Assembly: GCA_965140555.1 (NCBI GenBank)
Contig: OZ223259.1
Coordinates: forward strand, 434,001-498,000
Origin: UBA1351 sp965140555
GTDB lineage: Bacteria > Bacillota > Clostridia > Lachnospirales > Vallitaleaceae
DNA length: 64,000 nucleotides
Direction: 5' to 3'
The translations under genes were made by a program, and so were the position numbers. This document shows positions 46,683-55,867 of the stretch, piece by piece. Position 1 is the first letter of the stretch. The number at the start of each line of letters is the position of its first letter. The notes below the pieces were generated by a model that was not told where the DNA came from, ran no database searches, and was given only the letters and a program-made list of their open reading frames with translations.

Positions 46683-47795
46683 TATCAGCGATTCCATTTC
46701 CCAATGCGGATCAATAAAATCATATTCAATTCCTGCAAATGTTTTTAATATTGCTTCAAAGATATACTTTGCTCCCAGAGGCGGTACAGCCATACCTATT
46801 TGTCTTCGTACTGCTTCTTTAGGTCCCTTGAATACATAATCATCTGGGAATGTTTGCAATCTTGCTCTTTCTCTATTTGTTAAAGCTCTTAATTCTTTAT
46901 AATGGTACATATGTGTACCGCCGCCACCACTTCCTGTCACAGTATATGCTGGTCTGTTAGGATCAAGTCTTTTGTAAATATTGCTAAGTTTAGCACCTTT
47001 AACCTTCAGCCTGAGATGTTCTGGAATTCCAGCATACCATGCGTTTTCTCCCGGTGGTATATGGCTTAATCTATCAATTGTATTTTGAGGATGATTGGTT
47101 TTTTCGTTATTCTCTGGTTTATGTTCATAAGGTTTTTCCAACGCTTCTTGCGATGTAACATAGTCATCAGGATCTGTATACAAAGGTGCTGGAACTCTAA
47201 ACTTTATTCCTTGCGCACTCAAGTCTTTCCTTATACCTACTATTATTATTCGGTGTCTTGCCTGTGGTACACCATACTGCTCAAACTTATAAAGATGGGG
47301 TGTTAGAACATACCCATAATCCCCTGCACTTTGTAGGTCTGAAAGTATCTTTTGAAATGCAAAGCCTTCATTCGAACTTTGTAATCCACCAACATTTTCT
47401 GCTAAAAACCATTTAGGGCTATGTTTATTAATAACTTTTACACCATATGAGTACAATGGTCCATACTCACCATCAAACCCTTTTTTTTCTCCAACATTAC
47501 TGAAATCATTACACGGAAATCCAAAACAAAAACTATCTATTTTTTCTGTTTCATTTATATCAAGTTCCCTAACGTCTTTAACTTTAATACTATTTATACA
47601 TGCTTTATCGTCTTTCGAACAAAAATTATGCCTATATGTTTCTACTGCATATTCATCATAATCGTATGCCCATGTGTGTTGAATTGAATATTCAATACCC
47701 AAACTATCAACAACCTTAGCTAATCTTGCAGCTAATGCCAGTCCCCCCGGACCGGAGAATAATTCACCTTTTTTAAAAACTATATTAGATTTCAT
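46680..47795 (-). CDS. DNA (cytosine-5) methyltransferase
   Basis: A 371-residue C5-cytosine methyltransferase. Motif I is GELFSGPGGLALAA near residue 9, motif IV with the catalytic cysteine is FGFPCNDFSNVG near 86 (usual PCQxFS, here PCNDFS), motif VI is LAENVGGL near 128, motif VIII is QARHRIIIVG near 174, motif IX is RLQTFPDDYVF near 325 and motif X is GMAVPPLGAKYI near 345. All catalytic motifs are present. The ATG at 47795 has GTAGG seven bases before it. It would protect host DNA from the AlwI-family nuclease, and the Vsr protein would repair its deamination products. Confidence 0.92.
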   Translation of the reverse strand: MKSNIVFKKGELFSGPGGLALAARLAKVVDSLGIEYSIQHTWAYDYDEYAVETYRHNFCSKDDKACINSIKVKDVRELDINETEKIDSFCFGFPCNDFSNVGEKKGFDGEYGPLYSYGVKVINKHSPKWFLAENVGGLQSSNEGFAFQKILSDLQSAGDYGYVLTPHLYKFEQYGVPQARHRIIIVGIRKDLSAQGIKFRVPAPLYTDPDDYVTSQEALEKPYEHKPENNEKTNHPQNTIDRLSHIPPGENAWYAGIPEHLRLKVKGAKLSNIYKRLDPNRPAYTVTGSGGGGTHMYHYKELRALTNRERARLQTFPDDYVFKGPKEAVRRQIGMAVPPLGAKYIFEAILKTFAGIEYDFIDPHWEMESLI

Positions 47796-47899
47796 TATAC
47801 TACCTACTTTCACGTTACTAACTACATTATTTTAACATACTTTCATTTAAAATGCAGCCTCAAAATCTACTTCAAACCACATATTTCTTGATAATTACT

Positions 47900-49411
47900 C
47901 CTGAATTATTCATCCAGCTATGAGCAATCTCAAAATCAAATGTTGGCATATTTTTCGAAAGAGTTCGTTCACAATTTTACATGATTTCCCTATAAAAGGG
48001 CAGACGAATACTTCAGATGTCACTTTAACGATTTTAAGTTGCCAATGTTCGTCAGTTACTGTTATTCCAGCTGCGGAAGTTGTCTTATATTTTCGAGAGT
48101 TTCATAAAATTCATCTTTGTATGGACAACTACTGCATAGCTTGAACTAAATATATCTTGTTGCTTTTACGATTTTTGATGCAATTTTGAGCTGCTTTAAA
48201 CGAATGGTGTCGATCTGCCTCTTTTTCATCCTCATCGGTAAAACCAATCGTCTGAAATAATTAAATAGATTATACGCCAACACATAAAGTTGTAATTGGT
48301 TGGCATTGACTACTTTAGATTTGCTTTCCTTAATGAAATTCTCCATAGTACCTCAATTACGCTAGTATCTTAGGATTTCTTCTGGTTTTAAGTCCATATT
48401 GGTTACAATGAAGGAATACTAAATGCTCAACTGGTTGAAAGGTTATTTGCCTTCAATCGAATAGAATAAGATACACCATTTGTTTTGCATTGTTTGAATA
48501 AATCAGGGGTTACAAATCCGCTGTCACCACGCAAGTACAAATCAATATCAGGATACTCTTTGAAATATTCATCAAGTTAGTGGTTGCATAAAAGAGACAA
48601 CCCCAGTGGAACTGTAGGCTGTTCCATCACGGAGTTCTGCTTTCAGCAGAGCTCCAGTTAATCTGTCATAACAGAGCAAAGGGGGCTGGTCGTAACCGAT
48701 GATTACTGCTCGCCCATGCAATCTGGGTGATAACCATGAGCGCTGTAATGATAGTTGAAACCTTCGCCTTCTTGTTTACCATAGGTAATTCAATAAGGTA
48801 GAATCAAGATCAAGCAACACCTGTTTCGGACGCTTTATCTTATAAACAGATGAACGCATTGATTTTATGATGGCCTCAAACTTTGGAAGCGTATCATCAT
48901 TCATACGGTTCCAGAATCTTGACAGAGTTGGCTGTGAAGCAAGTGCAATTTTTCCGATAATACTTGTAAGCACAGGCTCATTTGTAATCTCCTCGGCATC
49001 ATCATCTTCGAAATAACCGGCGATAATCTGCTAGACTATTTGACACAGATTTTCAACATCTGTATGACGACGACTGGTCGTATCATCCGTTTTGAAGTTG
49101 CTGATGTGCTTATGGAAACCAAATTTGTGGACAAATTTTTTGATTAGAAGAAGCCCGGAATCGGAGGATAAATCACCTCCATGGAAATTTACTTTTATTT
49201 TACTATTGCTTTTTAACTGAAATACATCTAAACTATACATAAAAAGTTTCTCCTTTTTATAAATGATTTGTGGTGAATTCATTCTATCAAAATTGGAACT
49301 CTTTTTCTATTGTTTTTTATTCACTTAATAAGTGAATAGCAAAAGTAATTAAAGATGCTTTAATTACGCAGTGTCAAACGCCGTTAAACGAAACTGGATG
49401 AATAATTCAGG
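47900..49411 (-). mobile_element. decayed IS1380 copy B
   Basis: Both ends match the complete IS1380 element (CCTGAATTATTCATCCAGC and GCTGGATGAATAATTCAGG-like). The transposase is broken into pieces, including 48146-48346, 48776-48973 and 49031-49282, with deletions and stops. An extra stretch of about 40 bases near 48675-48720 is not in the complete copy. No target duplication remains. It lies between the methyltransferase gene and the ankyrin gene. Confidence 0.88.
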
Positions 49412-49441
49412 TTTTGTTATTTTTATATACCGTCAATAAAA

Positions 49442-49459
49442 GAAGCTTTCTTAGGCTTC
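49442..49459 (-). terminator. small hairpin, possible terminator
   Basis: On the minus strand GAAGC-CTAAGAAA-GCTTC is followed by TTTTATT. It lies about 185 bases after the ankyrin gene and could end its transcript. The stem is short. Confidence 0.4.
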
Positions 49460-49644
49460 CCTTATTACGTGTATTGTAAATGTTCCCACTTAACTCAGAT
49501 TACAAGTTTTATAAGAACATCACTTATTTTCAAGTAAATCAACAATTCTGTGTAACCCTAAAAAAGAAAGGATACTGCAATAATATTAATAATTAGCCTG
49601 AATAACTTCAGTATACTGAAAGTTTTTTTGTACAACATTAAACT

Positions 49645-50232
49645 CTATTTAGGGTATTCTTCTAACATTGCTTCTATTCTGTTGTAATTTTTCTCTTTTG
49701 AGTAATCCAATGCGGTCTTACCCAAATCATCTGTTTTGGATAATACAGCACCTGAATCCATTAGAATTCTACAGATCTCTTCTCTTCCAAACCATGAAGC
49801 AAAAATCAATGCCGTCATTCCATCACTATTGGTCAATTCAATATCTGCACCATTTTCAATTAAGACTTTAACATTCTGTCTATCATCCGCCATGATTGAA
49901 TACATCAACGGTGTATGACCATCTGGAGAAAATGCATTCACATTAGCGCCTTTATCTATTAGTTTCTTTATTGTATCTGCATTCTCTGTTTGCATACTCG
50001 CAGTCAATATTGGCTCATTATTATTAGCACTCACATCTATTCCGGCATTTATAAACAACGAAACTTTCTTTTCTTCATTAAGCTCAATCGCTTCTAAAAA
50101 CGCATCATCCGTATAAGGGATCTTGTTGATCTTTAGAATCAATAAGGATATGTTCGACACGTTAATATATAATATAGCCATTATCACAAACAATATAATG
50201 CCTAATAGAAGTGGCTTTTTCTTAATATTCAT
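49645..50232 (-). CDS. membrane-anchored ankyrin-repeat protein
   Basis: A 195-residue protein with one N-terminal membrane helix (about residues 7-34) and four ankyrin-like repeats, with typical units such as ANVNAFSPDGHTPLMYSI near 95, ENGADIELTNSDGMTALIFAS near 125 and LGKTALDYSKEKNY near 172. It would present a protein-binding surface outside the cell. A GGGAGA site precedes the ATG, which overlaps the stop of a broken small gene. No partner is identified. Confidence 0.78.
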   Translation of the reverse strand: MNIKKKPLLLGIILFVIMAILYINVSNISLLILKINKIPYTDDAFLEAIELNEEKKVSLFINAGIDVSANNNEPILTASMQTENADTIKKLIDKGANVNAFSPDGHTPLMYSIMADDRQNVKVLIENGADIELTNSDGMTALIFASWFGREEICRILMDSGAVLSKTDDLGKTALDYSKEKNYNRIEAMLEEYPK

Positions 50233-50457
50233 CCTTTTTCTCCCTTATAATATAGTCAACAATCTCAGCCGTAAATGTTTGCAAGTCAAACTCATCAATC
50301 AACGTTATAATTTGAGCTGGAGTATCTCCATAATAATAAACAGTCCCGATCTCTACATAGGCAGAACATGCTATTTCAGTAGTTGAACCCACAGCACCAC
50401 TAAATGTAATTAGTCATTACGTATCGAGTTGCTTTCTATTATAAAAGTAACTTGCAT
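50222..50457 (-). pseudogene. small frameshifted gene before the ankyrin gene
   Basis: An ATG at 50457 opens M-Q-V-T-F-I-I-E-S-N-S-I-R-N-D and stops at TAA. A one-base shift at the stop leads into L-I-T-F-S-G-A-V-G-S and continues for about 60 codons to R-E-K-K-D-E-Y and a stop at 50222, overlapping the ankyrin start. Together this would be a protein of about 78 residues. No family is recognised. The join is inferred from the reading frames alone. Confidence 0.45.
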
Positions 50458-50482
50458 TTTATTCAATCAGATTATTTTATAA

Positions 50483-51616
50483 TCATATTGAAGCTCGTTC
50501 AATTTGAAAACCATTTGCATCAAGTAGAAACGTTTTATTTCTATCAATAATTTCATCAAACGTGTTCCATGAATCTACCGTATAACCTACATATGTACGT
50601 ATTGCAACCTCTGGCTTATTCTCTGGGCAGTCAAAAGTAATTCTCGGTTCGAAATTGACAGAAGACTTTTTTGCTCCTTTATTTAAATTCACATCCCATT
50701 CGGCACTACTTGTCGATAATGACACATCAATTTCAGTATCATCAATATCTCTAGTGTAATTCAATCCCAAACTAACACCTGTTTTTCCGAAACTAGCCCC
50801 TATATCAACAGAATAACTTGATGATTTAATAGTTCTAGTGGGCCCAAATGCATCACGAAACACACTCTCGCTTATACCTTCTAAAGATACTTGTAATTTT
50901 TCCCCTTTATATTTATCCTCATAGTCTCCGTCCAAATCATACCCAGGTGATCCTGTTATATTCGCCTTGACTATATAATAATCTTTTGAATGATAATTTT
51001 GTACAGTATAGAACTTATAGGAAATAGAAAGTTTACCTTTAGGTTCTCTCGTAGATGTAGCCTCATACTCTCCTAAATATGTACCTGAGTCAGCCGCTGA
51101 ATTCACTGTCTTTAATTTCTTAGCTCTTATATCTTCAATTATTTCTTCCACTAATGCATAGTCAAACTTATCCTGACTACCAATATTGATTTCATGTACA
51201 CCAAAAGAGCCTTGATTCTTATAGTAAACTGAAGCAACATTAATTCCTTTATCCCGTTTAATACTTTTGCCTTCTTTTGATAACTTTTCAATTTTTTCAT
51301 CTTTTTCAATATTTTTAGGAGCAAATGGAACATTTAACACACTGTTAAGAGATTCTTCTCCTCCATCTTTTAACAATACTATAATACCTCCATCGTCCAT
51401 AAAATCCTGGTAAACATCTTTATCTTTCTTCGCTTTGTTTTCGAGCTCCTCAATTCCCTCTTTTGTTATCCTTATTACTGCTTCTTCTGATTTATTATTT
51501 CCTATTTCGTCTAAAGTAATATACTCTGTCTCCACATCTTTCGCATATACCTCTTTAGACATATATGGCGTACATATTAACGCAAATATCAATACTATAC
51601 TAATTTTTTGTTTCAT
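50483..51616 (-). CDS. secreted beta-rich protein of unknown function
   Basis: A 377-residue exported protein. The signal peptide has a likely cleavage after EVYA near residue 25. The first 150 residues of the mature part are charged and helical. The C-terminal half (about 165-350) is rich in alternating Ser/Thr/Tyr and hydrophobic residues, with stretches such as SYSVDIGASFGKTGVSLGLNY and EIDVSLSTSSAEWDV that look like amphipathic beta-hairpins. This pattern is seen in beta-barrel pore-formers and in adhesins, but no family is recognised. The ATG at 51616 has AGAGAGG seven bases before it. A broken regulator gene lies just upstream. Confidence 0.65.
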   Translation of the reverse strand: MKQKISIVLIFALICTPYMSKEVYAKDVETEYITLDEIGNNKSEEAVIRITKEGIEELENKAKKDKDVYQDFMDDGGIIVLLKDGGEESLNSVLNVPFAPKNIEKDEKIEKLSKEGKSIKRDKGINVASVYYKNQGSFGVHEINIGSQDKFDYALVEEIIEDIRAKKLKTVNSAADSGTYLGEYEATSTREPKGKLSISYKFYTVQNYHSKDYYIVKANITGSPGYDLDGDYEDKYKGEKLQVSLEGISESVFRDAFGPTRTIKSSSYSVDIGASFGKTGVSLGLNYTRDIDDTEIDVSLSTSSAEWDVNLNKGAKKSSVNFEPRITFDCPENKPEVAIRTYVGYTVDSWNTFDEIIDRNKTFLLDANGFQIERASI

Positions 51617-51638
51617 TATAAGCTTCCTCTCTTTCATC

Positions 51639-51844
51639 TTACAATATATCACTTATAGTTATCGTATGGCTATGCTCTTTTTTACCCTCGTATTTAGTAA
51701 CATCATTTTTTTCTATGTCTCTAAGATGACGTATGGAACATATACCATGTGCTAATTCCTCTTGTGTCATCTTTTTTGTCTTCTTAGATAACGTATAATT
51801 TCTCCATTAACCCTTAAAAGTTGTATTTCAAATGATACATTCAT
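51639..51844 (-). pseudogene. relic of an XRE-family (RRNPP-like) regulator
   Basis: An ATG at 51844 reads M-N-V-S-F-E-I-Q-L-L-R-V-N-G-E-I-I-R-Y-L-R-R-Q-K-R and stops. A one-base shift in the run of six As at 51777-51772 leads into KKMTQEELAHGICSIRHL and RDIEKND, ending at a stop at 51641. The joined sequence matches the helix-turn-helix of PlcR/Rgg-type regulators. The rest of such a protein, a long TPR domain, is missing. The gene ends 23 bases before the secreted-protein gene. Confidence 0.65.
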
Positions 51845-51914
51845 TCTTCTGAAGTTCAGACGGCCTTACAGTTTACGAATACATTTATCAACAATATGCT
51901 AACTCTATAATCCT

Positions 51915-51939
51915 CGGTCTTGAACATTCAAGACCTTTT
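51915..51939 (+). terminator. orphan terminator on the plus strand
   Basis: GGTCTTGAA and TTCAAGACC surround a two-base loop and are followed by TTTTTAT on the plus strand. No plus-strand gene lies before it, so it is probably left from a lost gene. The rest of 51845-52140 holds no gene that I can recognise. Confidence 0.55.
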
Positions 51940-52243
51940 TATATACCATGACATCAAATTCAATCATCCGTTATTTTACTATTTTGACATCGCTAATGTT
52001 ACCCTGATGCTTTCGGTAGTAAAAAGTTAACATCGATGCTCACCAAATAATACAGCGAGATTGATTTAAGACAATCGGTCATATTCCGTGAAGGCAAGCT
52101 TAATAAATCCACTATGCTAATAAGTTCCAAATTAAACTTGCGTGAATGAGTACACCGACCACTTAGTGCATGCGAATCGGTAATTTTGAGCACTCCATCC
52201 GGTTAACCAGTGCACGTTATTCGGACAGAGTGCAATTGATTAA

Positions 52244-53014
52244 TTAGTCCTCAGCTTTCTTTGACTTATGAATTCCATGTCTCTCACGCATTGAAATATT
52301 ACCTTCAATCATGACTTCATATGAGTTAGGAATAATTCTATCTACAATAGCGTCAGAAAGCATAGTGTCTTCTTGATCTCCTATTCGAGAGTACCAACCT
52401 TCGGAATGAAACTGCGTACAAAAAATCATTGAACCCCGAATCGTACGTACTTCGATTATTTCAAGAAGTTCTTTAGCTTGATCACCATCCAATGGCGTTA
52501 ATAAGAATTCATCAAGAATCAATAAATCGACCTTCTGGATGTTTTTCTTATACTTAGCAAAGGTTCCTTCCATTCGTGCAATAGCTAATTCATTTAGTAA
52601 ATCAGGAATCCTTATGTATTTTACTGACATAAAGTTCTTACATGCAGCAATTCCAAGTGCATTTGAGATATATGTTTTCCCGTTACCTGAGGCACCTTTT
52701 AATATTATGTGATGTTTCTCGCTTATATAGTTACATGAAGCAAAATTTAATATTTGACTTCGATCCAGCTTGCGATCTTGATGATATTCAATATCTTCAA
52801 TGCAGGCACCTGGGAACCTAAAACCAGCGGAACGAATTAGCCGATGCTTTTTATTAGATCTACGCTTGTCCCATTCTTTATCAACTAACATTCCGAAACG
52901 GTCTTCAAATGTAAGATCATTGAAGTCACAACTATTGCACTGTTCTTCGAAAGCACTTGCCATACAGGACATTCGCATGTCATGGAGTTTATCTAACGTT
53001 GATTGTTTGATCAT
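52244..53014 (-). CDS. istB: IS21 helper ATPase IstB
   Basis: A 256-residue AAA+ ATPase of the IstB/DnaC type. Walker A is LKGASGNGKTYIS near residue 108 and Walker B is VDLLILDEFLLT near 167. It remodels target DNA and activates the IstA transposase. The start codon overlaps the last base of istA. Confidence 0.94.
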   Translation of the reverse strand: MIKQSTLDKLHDMRMSCMASAFEEQCNSCDFNDLTFEDRFGMLVDKEWDKRRSNKKHRLIRSAGFRFPGACIEDIEYHQDRKLDRSQILNFASCNYISEKHHIILKGASGNGKTYISNALGIAACKNFMSVKYIRIPDLLNELAIARMEGTFAKYKKNIQKVDLLILDEFLLTPLDGDQAKELLEIIEVRTIRGSMIFCTQFHSEGWYSRIGDQEDTMLSDAIVDRIIPNSYEVMIEGNISMRERHGIHKSKKAED

Positions 53015-54570
53015 TATTGTTCACCTCCGCGACAGTAAGACGAATTTCTAGAAATACCATATTCTGCTGAGGAAGAAGGCTTTTTCGGTGTAGGTTTACG
53101 TTTATCCTGTCCGTTCTTAAGTATGGTTCTAATATTTTTAAGGCTGGGACTTGGAGTATAGGATAATGCCTTCTCGCAAGCAGCTTCTAAACGCGAAGTC
53201 GAATAGTTGTCAGCTAGTTTCATTAACGAAGCACAGGCCTTGTACCCTTGTTGTTCTACTCGGTGAGAGTAGAGGAAATGCTTAATTACGGTTTGGGTAG
53301 AATTTCCAATATCAGTAGCCCATCCGATAAACGAATCTGTATTATAGTTCAAATATTTACGGTGGTTCTCAGGCATATGTTCCGGTATATAAATCGGTTC
53401 AGGCGAATAACTGACACGCACATGAGAAGCAATTCTAAGATGCTTATAAAAGGCTTCAATACATTTTTCAGTCGTACGTATCTCGACTTCTTTACCAATA
53501 TATTCATGAGGTACTGAATACTTGCAATTCCCATCAGTTATGAGATAATCAGGTTGTATGGTGGCATCTGACCAGATGGCTGTTTCATACTGGGAAGCAG
53601 GTAAAGGCATTAGGAAGGATTTTTCTTCTTCTTCAAATGCAGTTCGTCTGCTTCCTTCTTTCTTTTGGAAAGATTTGTTATTGTATTCTTCGAGCTTTTC
53701 TCTCACTGCTTCATTGAGTTCAGCATATGAGAAGAATTTTCGATTACGAAGTGCGGCAATAATCCATGTGGACATAACCCCTACAGAACCTTCAGCAGAG
53801 GGTTTGTCCTTAGGCTTTATTGGTCTGGCTGGTATAATTGCTGTTCCGTAGAACTCAGCCATTTCGTGATAGGAACGATTAAGTTTTAGTTCGTTTCTTG
53901 TATTCTTAATAACTCCAGTTTTTAAGTTATCAGGAATTAAGATACGCGTAGTACCACCAAAATATTGGTATGCATGGATATGAGCCTCTATCCAATGATT
54001 GGACTTCATATCAGGGAAAGCTTCAGCATATCCATAAAGGCTACATGGTAAACTAGCAACAAAAACATAAGCTTTCATCTGTTCCCCTGTGATGTTGTTA
54101 GTTACATAAAGTGTCTTGCCGGCCCAATCAACTTCCATTTTTTCACCAGGTTTATGATGAATTCTAAGCGTTGCTTTTTTTGAAGCAACGAAGGCATGGT
54201 ACTTATCATTAAACTGTGTGCTTTGATAAGGTATAACATGTTCAGCCTCACAGTTGGCACAATACTCCGCCCATAGTAGTGAGAGAGTTACTCCAGGCTT
54301 GGCTAATTCTTTGTAAACATACTCGTAGTCTGGAAGTTTTCGCCCGTCACGAGATTTACGTTCAGGATATAGCAGTGTTTGTAAATCCTTATTAGTAAGG
54401 TTATCAGGAATTGGCCAGCTAATATCGAGTGCTTCTGCACGTCGATGAACATCAGCAATAGTGTTACGCGAACTACCAACACTGGCAGCTACATGAGAGT
54501 TGCTGTGATCTAGACTTTTAAGTCTAATAATTTCGCGATAATCAATCATAATTATCGACCTCCTATACAT
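53014..54570 (-). CDS. istA: IS21 transposase IstA
   Basis: A 518-residue transposase with an N-terminal helix-turn-helix (residues 10-55, LDHSNSHVAASVGSSRNTI) and an rve-type catalytic core. The DDE aspartates and glutamate lie in MEVDWAGKTL near 145, ILIPDNLKTGV near 210, and PSAEGSVG near 260. The C-terminal half is a beta-barrel with basic tail. It is the partner of IstB just downstream. Confidence 0.94.
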   Translation of the reverse strand: MYRRSIIMIDYREIIRLKSLDHSNSHVAASVGSSRNTIADVHRRAEALDISWPIPDNLTNKDLQTLLYPERKSRDGRKLPDYEYVYKELAKPGVTLSLLWAEYCANCEAEHVIPYQSTQFNDKYHAFVASKKATLRIHHKPGEKMEVDWAGKTLYVTNNITGEQMKAYVFVASLPCSLYGYAEAFPDMKSNHWIEAHIHAYQYFGGTTRILIPDNLKTGVIKNTRNELKLNRSYHEMAEFYGTAIIPARPIKPKDKPSAEGSVGVMSTWIIAALRNRKFFSYAELNEAVREKLEEYNNKSFQKKEGSRRTAFEEEEKSFLMPLPASQYETAIWSDATIQPDYLITDGNCKYSVPHEYIGKEVEIRTTEKCIEAFYKHLRIASHVRVSYSPEPIYIPEHMPENHRKYLNYNTDSFIGWATDIGNSTQTVIKHFLYSHRVEQQGYKACASLMKLADNYSTSRLEAACEKALSYTPSPSLKNIRTILKNGQDKRKPTPKKPSSSAEYGISRNSSYCRGGEQ

Positions 54571-54735
54571 TAGTCACGTATAACACGTGCTAATCTTAGT
54601 ATAGGATAACTAAAAATGAACTGCACTACTTAGCGGAAGGCATGCACTCGATGAGCGGTTATGCTGCTCTATTTTACCGATTCACGTGCACTTTTTAGAC
54701 GGCGTACTCACGTGAATCAATAATAATAAAATAGT

Positions 54736-54855
54736 TTATTTAGTTTTCACTTTAAAATAGACTGACGGAGGTTTTCTGCGATTAATAGTCGAGTGATGTT
54801 CGATACAATTGTATTTGTTGATAAACACTCTTAATTTAGAACTGGCAACACGCAA
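54736..54855 (-). pseudogene. C-terminal fragment of an IS3-like transposase
   Basis: A forty-codon minus-strand frame reads FINKYNCIEHHSTINRRKPP followed by SVYFKVKTK and stop. It matches the end of integrase-core transposases (the HSxLxxxxPxxxY region). Only this tail remains. It begins 20 bases from the IS21 element. Confidence 0.6.
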
Positions 54856-55049
54856 GTTTTTATCTGCCCCTCTCTCCATTCATTATCCATATTGATTTGT
54901 AATGAATATTCATCGTTCAACCTCTTTAGATAAACTCCCGTCAATTGGTGTTTACAATGGTGAACATACTGATATACTCATTTCAAGAATAATAATCATT
55001 GCTGAAACTATTATTATTTTATTCATGAACTCATCCCTCTTATGTGTTA

Positions 55050-55073
55050 AGTAGTGTCAAGTTTGACACTACT
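55050..55073. repeat. 24-base palindrome
   Basis: AGTAGTGTCAA and TTGACACTACT are exact complements around a GT loop. There is no T-tract on either strand. It could be two abutting transposon ends or an operator. The rest of 54717-55207 holds only transposase relics. Confidence 0.6.
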
Positions 55074-55107
55074 ATTTCATTTCCAAGTTCGTGGTCTTAA
55101 AGGTTAA

Positions 55108-55207
55108 TATCTGGTTCAGCATGGATGCTTTTCTCTTTGGGTTGCTTATTACAACTTCCTCCGTCCTCATTCTTCTAAGCGATACAATGTGCTTGACTCT
55201 GCTGATA
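55108..55207 (+). pseudogene. C-terminal fragment of a second transposase
   Basis: On the plus strand, after a TAA, the frame reads Y-L-V-Q-H-G and then CFSLWVAYYNFLRPHSSKRY and NVLDSADII. The YNFLRPHSS pattern is typical of the end of integrase-core transposases. Only about 33 codons remain, and it runs into the convergent nucleotidyltransferase gene. Confidence 0.55.
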
Positions 55208-55714
55208 TTATAGGTCATCATATCTGCCACCAAAAACGGCACCATTCATCTTTGCATAGGAACGCTCATGCAAAAGCGCCTCTTGATGATACTTTGGGTT
55301 CGTATATTTTTTGTAATAATACGCTTTAATCAATTCTAAGTCTTTTCTATATTTCTCTACTTCCATAGCACATACTCTCGTCCACAAAAGTCTATCTATT
55401 GATACAATGAAAATATTGTCTTCTTCATTAGCTTCTTTCTTGAAAAAATTATAATCAAGGTGAGCAATACTTCGCCATATCTCAAATTTATCTATGACCA
55501 TTCCTAAATCTCCATATAAGTCTTTTCTCTGGTCAGGATATTTTTGAGCTAAATTTTGATAATCATCATCCGTTATTATAAGGTCAATGTCATCACCGGA
55601 CTTTCTCATTTCGTAATACTCCATTGCCATGCCACCAATAAGAATAGGCTTTTCCGAAAATGACAAATTATTGGATATTAACATTTTGTTGACACGATTT
55701 ACTACATTATTCAT
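55208..55714 (-). CDS. nucleotidyltransferase-like protein
   Basis: A 168-residue protein. The block ILIGGMAMEYYEMRKSGDDIDLII near residues 22-45 carries the GG and DxD elements of minimal nucleotidyltransferases, as in AbiEii or MNT type antitoxin/toxin proteins. The remainder is helical. The ATG at 55714 has AGGAGG seven bases before it. No partner toxin or antitoxin gene adjoins, so a complete system is not shown. Confidence 0.68.
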   Translation of the reverse strand: MNNVVNRVNKMLISNNLSFSEKPILIGGMAMEYYEMRKSGDDIDLIITDDDYQNLAQKYPDQRKDLYGDLGMVIDKFEIWRSIAHLDYNFFKKEANEEDNIFIVSIDRLLWTRVCAMEVEKYRKDLELIKAYYYKKYTNPKYHQEALLHERSYAKMNGAVFGGRYDDL

Positions 55715-55867
55715 TATAATCCTCCTCATACCTGCTGTGTATTAATAACATCCTATCATATTTAGCATCATAAATAAACACCTTCAAGCCATAGAAGAAC
55801 TGAGATTACGAGAAGAATATGCAACAGAACATATTATGTTTTCTTACAAAATTGGTATTGGAATGAA

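Larger units (their letters stand above)
52147..54710 (-). mobile_element. complete IS21-family insertion sequence
   Basis: An element of 2564 bases with related ends, TGAGTACACCG at the left and TGAGTACGCCG at the right when read inward, flanked by a six-base target duplication CGTGAA (52141-52146 and 54711-54716). Near both ends AGTGCA-type sequences repeat several times, the multiple terminal repeats typical of IS21. It carries istA and istB on the minus strand, both intact. Confidence 0.9.

Noticed and set aside
48146..49282. Several small separate genes in this stretch
   Set aside because: All align with parts of the IS1380 transposase in order; they are pieces of one decayed copy.
51999..52193. 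Minus-strand open frame of 64 codons
   Set aside because: It crosses the left end of the IS21 element, so it cannot be an original gene; no domain recognised.
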